From Candidatus Peregrinibacteria bacterium GW2011_GWC2_39_14 (GTDB taxonomy: Bacteria > Patescibacteriota > Gracilibacteria > UBA1369 > UBA12463): DNA of 64,000 bases. Made by a program: the position numbers and the translations under genes. The notes under the pieces are model-generated. The model searched no databases and was not told the origin of the DNA. It saw only the letters and a list, made by a program, of their open reading frames with translations. Below, in pieces: positions 1 to 7,860 of the stretch; the first letter of the stretch is position 1, and every line of letters begins with the position of its first letter. Location of the stretch: contig LBWJ01000006.1 in NCBI GenBank assembly GCA_000993595.1, forward strand, positions 1 through 64,000. The letters run 5' to 3'.

Positions 1-1
1 A

Positions 2-223
2 AGATATTCAAATGCAAATATTGATAAAGTAATAGAAGAAAATTTGCAGGAGATGAATATGGTGAAGCGTTTAAAAGCGTTTCAAGATATAATGAAAGTG
101 ATTACGGAAGATGATTTGATTGGCATCCCCCTATTCGAAACACAAATAATATATGGCGTTTCCAAAGATATAAAGTTTGACCCTCGAGCTGATGGACGAA
201 TCTTTGTGAGCGAAATAATGTAA
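2..223 (+). CDS. Peptide ABC transporter substrate-binding protein, C-terminal fragment (partial at window start)
   Basis: An open frame enters from the left edge and stops at TAA 221-223, leaving 73 residues. The tail contains IPLFETQIIYGVSKDI, followed by a FDPRADGRIF segment. A late phrase of this kind (a short hydrophobic strand, then I-Y-x-V and a final D-P-x-x-D) is typical of the C-terminus of family 5 extracellular solute-binding proteins. A second member of that family lies at 19678-21336. The stop is only 14 bases before the next gene, so co-transcription is likely. The family call rests on a short fragment and is moderate; the frame itself is clear. Confidence 0.55.
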   Translation, partial: RYSNANIDKVIEENLQEMNMVKRLKAFQDIMKVITEDDLIGIPLFETQIIYGVSKDIKFDPRADGRIFVSEIM

Positions 224-237
224 AAATAAATATAAAT

Positions 238-1809
238 ATGGGATTTACACTTCGTACAAAATTGATCATTGCATTCACCGCTTTTGTTGTGGTGCTTTTT
301 GGTCTGTCCGGAGTGCTTTTTATACGAGAAAAAGAGCAGGAAATGGAGCAATCCACTTTTGCCAATACGAACTCATTTGCGGAGTTTACGGCGCATGCAA
401 TTGCTGACAATTATGAGCTTAACTGGGTTAATCAAAATGTGATTTATTTCAACAAAGCCATTGTTGATTTTTTGTCTAATAATGCGGATATAAATACGAT
501 TAAACTTGTTAGTTATCAGGGTGAAATTTTATATAGTTATCTTGATGAACGCGAGAAGCCTTATGTTGGGACAAGAAGAATGGTTGGTAATCAGTCTATG
601 TTTCCTGAAATTCAGTCTCAAAGACCTTCGATTTATACGAATAATCAGAGAATTTTATTTATAAAGAAACTTGCGAATGGATCTGTTGTTTTTACCGATG
701 CTTATGATAAGGAAATTGAGCCTCTTAAAAGAGGGGAGAGGATAATGTATTTTGTTTCTCCGGTTGATAACAAATATGCTGTTTTTTATGAATTGAATTA
801 TTCAAGCCTTGATGACGCTCTTAATGCTTTAAAGAAAAGAATTTTATTGCTTGGACTTTTTGGCATTATGCTCGGCATTACAATGGCCTATCTATTTGCT
901 GAAAGAATTACAAAGCCCATTACAAAAATTACGCAGGGCGCAGCAATTCTTGCCAAGGGTGATTTTAATTATTTAGTGGATGTTCGAACGGGTGATGAAC
1001 TTGAAATTTTGGCTAATGCATTTAATGGAATGGCTCGTGAAATTGAGAAAAGTACAAAAGCTATGATTTATAAAGAACGTGTTACAAAGGAGCTTGAACT
1101 CGCTTCTAAGATTCAAAAAGAAATTTTGCCAAAGCAAATTCCGCAAACTCCAACTCTTGATATTGCGGCTGGTCTTATTCCTGCGGAAGAAATTGGAGGT
1201 GACTGTTATGACTTTATTACTATGGGAAGTCGCTTGCTTATGTACATTGGTGATGTCACCGGTCACGGTGTTCCTTCCGGTCTTGTTGCTGCGGTTGCAA
1301 ATGCGGTTATTTATAGTTTTTCAGATAAAGCCGCTGCGAGAGAAATTTTGATTGAGGCGAATAAGGTTCTTAAAGCTAAGACAATGCCAAATATGTTTAT
1401 GACGCTTGGAATGATGGATTATAGCGAGGAAACTAAGAAAATGACATATGTTAATGCCGGCCATGAGCCTTTGCTTTATTACAGCGCGAAAGATAAAAAA
1501 GTTACTTCAATTGAATCAAAAGGCATTGCGCTTGGGATGTTTCCTGATATTTCAAAGCATCTTGAATCTCAAGAGATTGAAATGCAAAGCGGCGATACGA
1601 TTTTGGCTTATAGCGATGGTATTCCGGAAGCTTGGAAGAATGAACGCGAGAATTATGGAATGAGTAGGCTTAAGAGAGCGTTTAGTGATTACGCAAGCCT
1701 TTCTTCTGCGCTTGCAATTAGAAATGCGGTTTTGAGCGACGTGAAGGAATATATCGGAGGATACAAGCAGATGGATGATATAACCTTGATTGTTATAAAG
1801 AGAAAATAA
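238..1809 (+). CDS. RsbU/SpoIIE-type membrane serine phosphatase with HAMP domain
   Basis: The protein has 523 residues. A membrane segment lies at about 8-28, an extracytoplasmic sensor region at about 30-197, a second membrane segment at about 200-217, a HAMP linker at about 218-272, a short coiled coil, and a PP2C-like SpoIIE/RsbU phosphatase domain to the end. Metal-binding motifs are visible: GGDCYDF near 319, GDVTGHG, AGHEPLLYY, YSDGIPEAW and the final DDITLIVI. Such enzymes remove phosphate from a STAS-domain anti-anti-sigma protein, so that it can bind its kinase. A STAS protein and a matching kinase are encoded at 59107-60052; pairing them with this enzyme is inference. The sensor region resembles no ligand domain that I can name. 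Confidence 0.88.
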   Translation: MGFTLRTKLIIAFTAFVVVLFGLSGVLFIREKEQEMEQSTFANTNSFAEFTAHAIADNYELNWVNQNVIYFNKAIVDFLSNNADINTIKLVSYQGEILYSYLDEREKPYVGTRRMVGNQSMFPEIQSQRPSIYTNNQRILFIKKLANGSVVFTDAYDKEIEPLKRGERIMYFVSPVDNKYAVFYELNYSSLDDALNALKKRILLLGLFGIMLGITMAYLFAERITKPITKITQGAAILAKGDFNYLVDVRTGDELEILANAFNGMAREIEKSTKAMIYKERVTKELELASKIQKEILPKQIPQTPTLDIAAGLIPAEEIGGDCYDFITMGSRLLMYIGDVTGHGVPSGLVAAVANAVIYSFSDKAAAREILIEANKVLKAKTMPNMFMTLGMMDYSEETKKMTYVNAGHEPLLYYSAKDKKVTSIESKGIALGMFPDISKHLESQEIEMQSGDTILAYSDGIPEAWKNERENYGMSRLKRAFSDYASLSSALAIRNAVLSDVKEYIGGYKQMDDITLIVIKRK

Positions 1810-1817
1810 CAATCAAG

Positions 1818-1832
1818 GAATCTTTAAGATTC
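1818..1832. terminator. Short hairpin between convergent rsbU-like and glyA genes
   Basis: GAATCT and AGATTC form a perfect 6 bp stem with a TTA loop, just after the stop of the phosphatase gene. The following bases are AT-rich without a clean T run, so terminator function is only plausible. The rest of the 134-base gap to glyA is AT-rich filler, including an 18-mer at 1839-1856 that recurs with one mismatch at 25846-25863. Confidence 0.3.
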
Positions 1833-1943
1833 AAGTTTCAATTTACAGTCAATTTTTAATTTTTGAATTTGTAATTTTCAGTCAATTATAAAATTGATCA
1901 TTATAAATTATTTGATAATTGTAGGCGAATTGATGATCGATTA

Positions 1944-3191
1944 TTACACTTTGATTCCCGGAACCGGGAATTTTAAGCAAGTTTCTGTGACTTCCGCTTT
2001 TACTCTTTTTAAAGTTGCTTCATCTTTTGGATTTGAGATTACGTCGTTCATCCATTTTGCAATTAGTTTCATTTCAGCCTCTTTGAAGCCGCGCGTTGTG
2101 ACTGCCGGTGTGCCAAATCTGATTCCGCTTGGGTCGAATGGTGAGCGCGTATCGAATGGAACCGTGTTTTTATTAAGAGTTATGCCAACTTCGTCAAGAA
2201 CTGCTTGAGCTTCTTTGCCTGGAATATTTTTGTTTGCAAGATCTGCAAGAATCAGGTGCGTTTCTGTTCCGCCACTTACAAGAGAAAATCCATATTGGTC
2301 TTTTAATTCTGTTGCGAGCGCTTTTGCATTAACGATTATTTGTTTTGCGTAATCTTGGAATTCCGGTTGCAACGCCTCGTGGAACGCGACAGCTTTTGCT
2401 GCAATTACGTTTTCATGTGGGCCACCTTGGAGTCCCGGGAAAACGGCTTTATCAATTGCTGCTGCATATTGTTTTTTGCACATAATTATTGCGCCGCGAG
2501 GGCCTCGAAGAGTTTTGTGGGTTGTTGTCATTACAACGTCAAAGTAGGGGACTGGATTGTGCAAAGCTTTGCCTGCGATTAAGCCTGCTGTGTGAGAAAT
2601 ATCTGCAAAGGCAATTGCGCCAACTTCGTCACAAATTTCTCTGAATTTTTTCCAATCGATTTCCGGTGGATAAGCGGTATAACCGGCGACAATCATTTTT
2701 GGTTTATGTTCGAGCGCCATTGCGCGAACTTTGTCATAATCAAGTCTTAGAGTTTTTGCATCAACTTCGTATGGGATGAATTTATATGATTTTCCGGAGA
2801 AGCTGATTGGCAAGCCGTGTGTGATGTGTCCGCCATGATCAAGTTTAAGTCCCATGACGGTGTCTCCATAATTTAAAAGCGCGAAATAGACAGCTGTGTT
2901 TCCGGGGCTTCCTGAATATGGTTGTACGTTTGCATGTTCTGCGCCAAATAATTGTTTTGCTCTTTCTATGGCTAAAGTTTCAACAATATCTGTATATTTT
3001 TGACCTCCATAATAACGTTTTCCGGGATAACCTTCCGAATATTTATTTGTAAAAATTGAGCCTGCGGCTTCCAAAACTGCTGCGGAAACGTAGTTTTCTG
3101 ATGGGATAAGCTCAATTCCTTCCATTTGTCTTTTGGATTCACCTGCAAGCGCGTCGAAAACCGCTGGATCAATTTGTTGTAGGTTTGTCAT
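1944..3191 (-). CDS. glyA: Serine hydroxymethyltransferase
   Basis: The product is a 415-residue PLP enzyme that interconverts serine and glycine and charges tetrahydrofolate with a one-carbon unit. The length is the usual bacterial one. Visible marks include the N-terminal IELIPSENY segment, the YPGKRYYGG motif near 55-63, and the PLP-lysine motif TTTHKTLRGPRG with Lys226. It lies 11 bases downstream of the 5-formyl-THF cyclo-ligase gene on the same strand. The two form a folate one-carbon pair that would feed purine and formyl-methionine synthesis, both present in the window (pur genes, fmt). Confidence 0.97.
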   Translation of the reverse strand: MTNLQQIDPAVFDALAGESKRQMEGIELIPSENYVSAAVLEAAGSIFTNKYSEGYPGKRYYGGQKYTDIVETLAIERAKQLFGAEHANVQPYSGSPGNTAVYFALLNYGDTVMGLKLDHGGHITHGLPISFSGKSYKFIPYEVDAKTLRLDYDKVRAMALEHKPKMIVAGYTAYPPEIDWKKFREICDEVGAIAFADISHTAGLIAGKALHNPVPYFDVVMTTTHKTLRGPRGAIIMCKKQYAAAIDKAVFPGLQGGPHENVIAAKAVAFHEALQPEFQDYAKQIIVNAKALATELKDQYGFSLVSGGTETHLILADLANKNIPGKEAQAVLDEVGITLNKNTVPFDTRSPFDPSGIRFGTPAVTTRGFKEAEMKLIAKWMNDVISNPKDEATLKRVKAEVTETCLKFPVPGIKV

Positions 3192-3202
3192 TTTATTTAT
3201 TG

Positions 3203-3763
3203 TTAAATATTTTTGATTGTTTTTTGTTCCGTTATGATTTCGTCCATTGGAACGTCATGTATTTCGCAAGACATATTTTCAACTATTTGAAACTCATAAG
3301 CAAGGCCGATTTTGTAGCATTTTGTTTGTTTTAAAAAACGGTCATAAAATCCTTTGCCAAAGCCAACCCTGCTGCATGTTTCGCTAAAAACTATTCCCGG
3401 AATGAATGCGAGATCAATTTTTTTTGGGTCTATTTTTGGGCACGCGTCATGTGGCTCTTTTATGTTGTATGTGCCGATTTTTAGGTCGTCTAAGGTTTTG
3501 ATTTGATGAACGTGGATGAAATTATTTTTTTTGTCTGTGCGTGGGAGAAATACATTCTTTGTTTTTAGCGCGGTTTTTATTAAAGGCGTTAAATCCGGCT
3601 CGCCATGAATGGACATGAAAAACAAAATGCTTTTTGAGCTTTTGTATAGCGAATTTCTTGCTATTTTGGAAATTATTTTTTTGTCTTTTTTTAGTTTTAT
3701 TTCAGCACTTTGGCTTTTTCTAAGCTTCAAAATCTTCTCGCGAAGTGTTTGCTTGTTTTCCAT
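3203..3763 (-). CDS. ygfA: 5-formyltetrahydrofolate cyclo-ligase
   Basis: The protein has 186 residues and belongs to the MTHFS/YgfA family, which uses ATP to convert 5-formyl-THF into 5,10-methenyl-THF. The nucleotide-binding signature GFGKGFYDR lies at 134-142, and the lysine/arginine-rich N-terminus (LREKILKLR) is typical. 5-formyl-THF is a by-product and inhibitor of serine hydroxymethyltransferase, which agrees with glyA lying immediately downstream. The gene starts 99 bases from the divergent htrA-like gene, so the two promoters share that gap. Confidence 0.9.
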   Translation of the reverse strand: MENKQTLREKILKLRKSQSAEIKLKKDKKIISKIARNSLYKSSKSILFFMSIHGEPDLTPLIKTALKTKNVFLPRTDKKNNFIHVHQIKTLDDLKIGTYNIKEPHDACPKIDPKKIDLAFIPGIVFSETCSRVGFGKGFYDRFLKQTKCYKIGLAYEFQIVENMSCEIHDVPMDEIITEQKTIKNI

Positions 3764-3818
3764 GCAGTCTTATTAAACCACGTATCAAAAAATATGTCAG
3801 CTTGAATTTTTTCCGGTT

Positions 3819-3839
3819 AGTATTAGAATTTTTAATACT
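3819..3839. promoter_or_regulatory. Inverted repeat in the ygfA/htrA divergent promoter region
   Basis: AGTATTA (3819-3825) and TAATACT (3833-3839) are perfect 7-base inverted arms separated by 7 bases, 24 bases before the htrA start codon. The symmetry and position suit a dimeric regulator, but in such AT-rich DNA chance is possible. Confidence 0.35.
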
Positions 3840-3862
3840 GTTAAAAATTAATCAAATTTTAT

Positions 3863-5125
3863 ATGCAACCAATGTCAAAAAAATTCATAGTATTTATTGT
3901 TTTTGTGTCTTTTTTCTCCGGGCTTTTAGGCGGGATTATAACCAATGAATTTGTTAAGAGTAGTGTGAATAAAGCGACTGATACTGTTGTGCAAAAAGTT
4001 ACCGAAGAGAAGACTTACGTTGAAGAGTCGGATTCTATTGATGCCATAAAAAAAGTTAGTGCTTCGGTTGTATCTATTGTTCTTAGTAAAGATGTGAAGG
4101 TTTATAAAAATTCTCCTTATCAATTTTTTAATTCTCCTTTTGACAATGATCCTTTTTTCAATCAATTTTTTGGTCAACAATATGCGCCTCAGGGCCAAGG
4201 TCAGTCCGAGATGAAACGTCAAAAAATTGGTGGCGGTACTGGTTTTGTTTTTACCGCGGATGGCTTGGTTATAACGAATAAGCATGTTGTTTCAGATGAT
4301 TCTGCTGATTATACGATTATTACGAATGATGGCGTTGAATATGGTGGAAAAGTTGTCAGCAAAGATCCCATGAATGATTTGGCTGTTGTTAGAATTGTTC
4401 AAAAAGATGATAAATCTCCAAAGGTAAAAACGTTTCCAATTGTGGACTTTGGCGACAGCGATACTTTGCAAATTGGTCAGAGTGTTCTTGCGATTGGTTA
4501 TGCTCTTGGTGAATATCAGAACACTGTTACAAAAGGTATTATTAGCGCAAAAGGCAGGGAAATTACAGCCGGTGGTTCCGGATCTACAACAGAAACTTTA
4601 TCAGGCTTGATTCAAACAGACGCCGCTATTAATGGTGGAAATAGCGGTGGTCCACTTATAAATATGAAGGGGCAGGTGATTGGCGTGAACGTTGCAATTG
4701 CAGCAAATGCGCAAGGAATTGGTTTTGCATTGCCTATAAACGATGTTAAGCCGGTTCTTGAGAGTTTGCAGAAAAATGGAAGAATTATTCGTCCAATGCT
4801 TGGAGTTAGATATTTGATTCTTACGCCTGAAAAAGCGGATGAGCTTCAGATTAAAGTTAATAGTGGCGCGCTTTTGGTTGGTGAAAATGCTCAAGGAAAA
4901 TTTGCCGTTGTTCCCGGAAGCCCTGTGGATAAAGCCGGGCTTAAGATGGGCGATGTAATTTTGCAAATTGATGGTAAAGATATTTCAATTAATTACACGC
5001 TTCAGCAGGCTATAAGAAATAAACAGCCCGGAGATACGGTTAAGCTTAAGGTTTGGAGAAGCGGGGAGGCGTTGGATAAAGAGCTGAAATTGGGCGAATC
5101 AGATAGCGGGAATAGTGATAAATAA
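3863..5125 (+). CDS. htrA: HtrA/DegP-family trypsin-like serine protease with one PDZ domain
   Basis: This 420-residue protein would be anchored by an N-terminal hydrophobic segment at about 8-27 and act outside the membrane in protein quality control. The catalytic triad is complete: His141 in TNKHVVS, Asp172 in NDLAVV and Ser261 in GGNSGGPL. One PDZ domain covers about 315-405 (PGSPVDKAGLKMGDVILQI). A Phe/Asn/Gln-rich stretch at about 80-115 precedes the protease core, as in many membrane-tethered HtrA proteins. Methionine 4 is an alternative start. No Shine-Dalgarno sequence is visible. Confidence 0.95.
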   Translation: MQPMSKKFIVFIVFVSFFSGLLGGIITNEFVKSSVNKATDTVVQKVTEEKTYVEESDSIDAIKKVSASVVSIVLSKDVKVYKNSPYQFFNSPFDNDPFFNQFFGQQYAPQGQGQSEMKRQKIGGGTGFVFTADGLVITNKHVVSDDSADYTIITNDGVEYGGKVVSKDPMNDLAVVRIVQKDDKSPKVKTFPIVDFGDSDTLQIGQSVLAIGYALGEYQNTVTKGIISAKGREITAGGSGSTTETLSGLIQTDAAINGGNSGGPLINMKGQVIGVNVAIAANAQGIGFALPINDVKPVLESLQKNGRIIRPMLGVRYLILTPEKADELQIKVNSGALLVGENAQGKFAVVPGSPVDKAGLKMGDVILQIDGKDISINYTLQQAIRNKQPGDTVKLKVWRSGEALDKELKLGESDSGNSDK

Positions 5126-5152
5126 CAAATACTTGCGATTTTGGTCGGTTGC

Positions 5153-5182
5153 TTGTAAAATTTCCTCGCGATTATTTAAAAT
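5153..5182 (+). promoter_or_regulatory. Promoter of tRNA-Leu(GAG)
   Basis: TTGTAA at 5153-5158 and TAAAAT at 5177-5182 are separated by 18 bases and lie 13 bases before the tRNA. The block from 5174 to 5195 shares 17 of 22 positions with 50269-50290 upstream of the other leucine tRNA. Confidence 0.5.
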
Positions 5183-5195
5183 TTCGCAATTATTC

Positions 5196-5281
5196 GCCGG
5201 GGTGGTGAAATGGCAGACACGCTACTTTGAGGTGGTAGTGGCCGAAAGGCTGTAAGGGTTCAAGTCCCTTCCCCGGCACCA
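5196..5281 (+). tRNA. tRNA-Leu (anticodon GAG)
   Basis: A class II tRNA with a long variable arm. The acceptor GCCGGGG pairs with CCCCGGC, the discriminator is A, and CCA is encoded at 5279-5281. The anticodon stem CTACT/GGTAG encloses TTGAGGT, giving anticodon GAG, which reads CUU and CUC. The T arm GGGTTCAAGTCCC is intact. Confidence 0.96.
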
Positions 5282-5314
5282 CGCCAGTAGTCCCGCTTTG
5301 CGGGACGGATGGCG
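5282..5314. repeat. Nested GC-rich hairpin after tRNA-Leu
   Basis: GTCCCGC/GCGGGAC (5290-5306) forms a perfect 7 bp stem with a TTT loop, inside a second stem CGCCA/TGGCG (5282-5286 and 5310-5314). No T run follows, so it is not a classic intrinsic terminator; it may mark a processing end or be a palindromic repeat. The filler that follows (GGCATTCGTTT...) recurs after the next tRNA. Confidence 0.6.
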
Positions 5315-5363
5315 GCATTCGTTTGGAATTTGAAATTTGGAGCTTGAGCTTTGAAGTTTTTTC

Positions 5364-5440
5364 GGACGTTTAGCTCAGTTGGTTAGAGCGTCTCGTTTAC
5401 ACCGAGAAGGCCGAGGGTTCGAATCCCCCAACGTCCACCA
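5364..5440 (+). tRNA. tRNA-Val (anticodon UAC)
   Basis: Acceptor GGACGTT pairs with AACGTCC; D arm, T arm (GGGTTCGAATCCC) and encoded CCA at 5438-5440 are intact. The anticodon stem TCTCG/CGAGA encloses TTTACAC, giving UAC. It lies 82 bases after tRNA-Leu in the same direction. Confidence 0.96.
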
Positions 5441-5505
5441 TACCCGTAGCGTAGCGAAGGGTGGCATTCGTTTTGAGTTTTTGGCATTTGCTTTGGATTT
5501 AGCAT

Positions 5506-5533
5506 TTGACTTTTTTAAAAACTCTAGTATAAT
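5506..5533 (+). promoter_or_regulatory. Sigma-70-type promoter of the 5566 gene
   Basis: TTGACT (5506-5511), a 16-base spacer and TATAAT (5528-5533). The start codon at 5566 lies 32 bases downstream. This supports ATG 5566 over an in-frame TTG at 5536, which would sit upstream of the expected transcription start. Confidence 0.75.
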
Positions 5534-5565
5534 CTTTGAGCTTAGTTTTTAATTATAAGTCAAAG

Positions 5566-6411
5566 ATGAATAGATTAAAGAACGGAGAACCTCATGATAA
5601 TGAGTTTGACGTCCGTGATATATCGGGAGGTGTAGATATTTTTAGCGATGTTTTGCCGTTGACTCCTTTGGAGAGGCGTGATCGCGATATGACGTTGCAT
5701 GCTTGTATTGCTGAGCTTGAAACTCTTTATGTTTGTTACCAGAGCTTTAGAAAGGCTTGGCGGGTTACTTCTAATGCAAAAGAAAACGCTCATGAATTTG
5801 CTGACGGTTTTGATTTTACTGTTGAAATTGAAAGGCGCAGGCTTAGAGGCAGGTTTACTGATTTTGCCCTTACTACAAGCAAGAACGATGATCCCGTTTT
5901 TACGAGTGGCTATAACGCCACTTTGTCTGAGTTGCGAATATTCAACGAAATTCATCCTCCCAGAGAAAACGTAAAAACATGGGATGAAATTCATGAAATG
6001 AAAAGAAGGCATGACGATGAATGGCATAGGGCAGCTCATTTATTTTTTAAAGATGGAAAGATTAGAGGTCGAATTTATGCTTTGAAATATGCCCTTGACG
6101 ATGCTTTGGGGAGACACGATTATGCTTCTGTTGTTGCTTATATTCAGGCTCGCGTTTTTCACCATACGGTTCAAACTCCTGCTCAGGACTTGCTTGTTGA
6201 TTTAATCTTCTCAAAGGTTAGTCACATGGCTGATGATCTTGATAAAATGACACATGATCAGCTTGATGGGTTTTTGCTTCCAGTGGTCCATGAAGTCATT
6301 GTTGCCCTTGGAGATGAGTTTTTCGATCCAAATGACCCATATTGTGTCCATTTTTTTACAACAGGGTCTATTTTTAAAGCCATTTTGATAAACAACCTCG
6401 ATCCGGCTTGA
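5566..6411 (+). CDS. Hypothetical soluble protein (281 aa)
   Basis: I do not recognise a family. The start is taken as ATG 5566 because the promoter -10 box lies at 5528-5533. The protein has no signal peptide or membrane segment. It is rich in charged and aromatic residues and probably helical (for example ELETLYVCYQSFRKAW and the DEWHRAAHLFF segment). Its own strong promoter and position between two tRNA loci suggest a monocistronic unit. Base composition matches the neighbours. It could be lineage-specific. Confidence 0.75.
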   Translation: MNRLKNGEPHDNEFDVRDISGGVDIFSDVLPLTPLERRDRDMTLHACIAELETLYVCYQSFRKAWRVTSNAKENAHEFADGFDFTVEIERRRLRGRFTDFALTTSKNDDPVFTSGYNATLSELRIFNEIHPPRENVKTWDEIHEMKRRHDDEWHRAAHLFFKDGKIRGRIYALKYALDDALGRHDYASVVAYIQARVFHHTVQTPAQDLLVDLIFSKVSHMADDLDKMTHDQLDGFLLPVVHEVIVALGDEFFDPNDPYCVHFFTTGSIFKAILINNLDPA

Positions 6412-6461
6412 TATAAGTGTTAAATCTTGGTATTTTTATTGTGCAATTTAACCCAATTTTT

Positions 6462-7142
6462 ATGTCTCGTAAAAATAACAAGTTTTTCATTTTCTTAGGC
6501 GTTATCGTGGCTGTTATTGTCATTTTAGTCGTTCTTTTTGTGACGAATTTATTTCACTTCAGAAATTTTGTTTTTAAGTATATTCCTGCACCAAAATTTG
6601 CTTTTATGGATTTGGTCGGTGTTAACCCTTTGTATTTTCCAAGCAAAACGGCTGTGAAGTGGGAAGGGCTTTTGGATGAGGCTTCCAGTGATCAAAAAGG
6701 GTGGTTTTCCGTTCAACTTCCAAAAGGTTGGGTTGTGAATAAAACAAAGACCGGAAATGGGTTTTATACGGATCGCGATAATGTTCTTTATGCACTTTAT
6801 GTTTGGTCTGCAATTCCGGAGCAGGTTGATCCAAAAACTCTTAAAAAAGGTGAAAAAATGCCAGAAGTACAACCGCAGAAAATTTTTACACTCGACGATT
6901 TTGTTAAGTGGAGGACTTCAACTTATGAAAAATTGATTGTTGATAAAACGACAATGAAAATAGGGGATCATGATGCGGTTTTGGTTTGGGCAAGAGGTGC
7001 GCAAGGGTTCAAAACTTTGAATATTTATATGCATGGTAAGGATTATAGGTTTTATGAATCAGCGCTTCGAGGTGCGGAAGAAAACGTAGATTTATATAAA
7101 TATATTTATATTTACAGCTTGCAGACGTTGAAGGATCTTTGA
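6462..7142 (+). CDS. Hypothetical membrane-anchored extracytoplasmic protein (226 aa)
   Basis: The start is set at ATG 6462 (MSRKNNKFF). An in-frame GTG at 6417 would add 15 residues, but it lies only 6 bases after the previous stop and makes a poor signal anchor. One strong membrane segment at about 7-30 follows a basic start, giving an N-in anchor. The remaining 190 residues are predicted outside and include a KGWFSVQLPKGWVV segment. That segment is reminiscent of the beta-rich PsbP-like lipoproteins found in Candidate Phyla genomes, but the assignment is only a guess. Confidence 0.7.
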   Translation: MSRKNNKFFIFLGVIVAVIVILVVLFVTNLFHFRNFVFKYIPAPKFAFMDLVGVNPLYFPSKTAVKWEGLLDEASSDQKGWFSVQLPKGWVVNKTKTGNGFYTDRDNVLYALYVWSAIPEQVDPKTLKKGEKMPEVQPQKIFTLDDFVKWRTSTYEKLIVDKTTMKIGDHDAVLVWARGAQGFKTLNIYMHGKDYRFYESALRGAEENVDLYKYIYIYSLQTLKDL

Positions 7143-7156
7143 TTTGTTTAATTTAA

Positions 7157-7233
7157 GGGCATTTAGCTCAGTTGGTTAGAGCGTTCGATTCACATTCGAA
7201 AGGTCACTGGTTCGAATCCAGTAATGCCCACCA
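7157..7233 (+). tRNA. tRNA-Val (anticodon CAC)
   Basis: Acceptor GGGCATT pairs with AATGCCC, with encoded CCA at 7231-7233. The anticodon stem TTCGA/TCGAA encloses TTCACAT, giving CAC, which reads GUG. With the UAC valine tRNA 1.7 kb upstream, both codon endings A and G have dedicated tRNAs. Confidence 0.95.
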
Positions 7234-7235
7234 CA

Positions 7236-7250
7236 CGCCGCAAAGCGGCG
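7236..7250. repeat. GC-rich hairpin after tRNA-Val(CAC)
   Basis: CGCCGC and GCGGCG are perfect 6-base arms around AAA, starting 3 bases after the tRNA. There is no T run. The following filler (7251-7320) consists of short degenerate AAATTCGAA- and AAATCC-type units, like the filler after the other tRNAs. Confidence 0.5.
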
Positions 7251-7326
7251 CAAATTCGAAATCCGAATATCTAAATCCAAAACAAATTAGAAATTCGAAA
7301 ATTGAAGAACGAAACCAGCCGATTTT

Positions 7327-7860
7327 ATGAAAATCATCTACACTCTTCGCAAAAGTAAGCGAGCGCGAACAATTAGGATATCAATAAATCATGAAGCGCG
7401 CGTTATGGTGACGATTCCGCGCTTGATGCCGGAGTTTTTTGCCGATCGGTTTGTTAAGAAAAATTCAAAATGGATTCTTACTAATTTGGAAAAAGTCAGG
7501 CTGAAAGGACCGGTTTTTCAGCTTAAGGGAAGTCGAAACGAATATTTAACCGATAAAGTTCGTGCGAAAAAAATTGCTGAAGAAAAACTTGCCGAATTTA
7601 ATAAATTTTATAATTTTAATGTGCGAAGAATTGCTATTAGAAACACAAAATCGAGATGGGGAAGTTGTAGTAAAAAGGGGAATATCAATTTTAATTATAA
7701 GATTGCGCAGTTGCCGGAAAAGCTCGCTAATTACCTTGTCGTTCATGAATTATGCCATATCGAGCAAATGAATCATTCGAGTAAGTTTTGGGATTTGGTG
7801 AAAAAGACTGTGCCGGATTATAAAGCCAGAAGAAAGGAATTACGTAATTTTAAACCTTAG
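7327..7860 (+). CDS. YgjP/DUF45-family zinc metallopeptidase
   Basis: This 177-residue protein carries the zinc-protease motif HELCHIEQMNH near 138-148, followed by a SSKFWDLVKK segment. This HExxH-plus-downstream-His arrangement is typical of the YgjP/WLM metallopeptidase family. The upstream KSRWGSCSKKGNINFN phrase is also diagnostic of the family. No membrane segment is present, so it is probably cytoplasmic. Its substrate is unknown. The gene ends 4 bases inside the 3' end of convergent typA. Confidence 0.9.
   Translation: MKIIYTLRKSKRARTIRISINHEARVMVTIPRLMPEFFADRFVKKNSKWILTNLEKVRLKGPVFQLKGSRNEYLTDKVRAKKIAEEKLAEFNKFYNFNVRRIAIRNTKSRWGSCSKKGNINFNYKIAQLPEKLANYLVVHELCHIEQMNHSSKFWDLVKKTVPDYKARRKELRNFKP

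Noticed and set aside
6417..6461. GTG start 45 bases upstream for the 6462 membrane protein
   Set aside because: It would put acidic and hydrophobic residues before the basic anchor start; ATG 6462 gives a normal N-in signal anchor.
5282..7250. Intrinsic terminators after the tRNA genes
   Set aside because: The hairpins are not followed by T runs, so they were listed as repeats.
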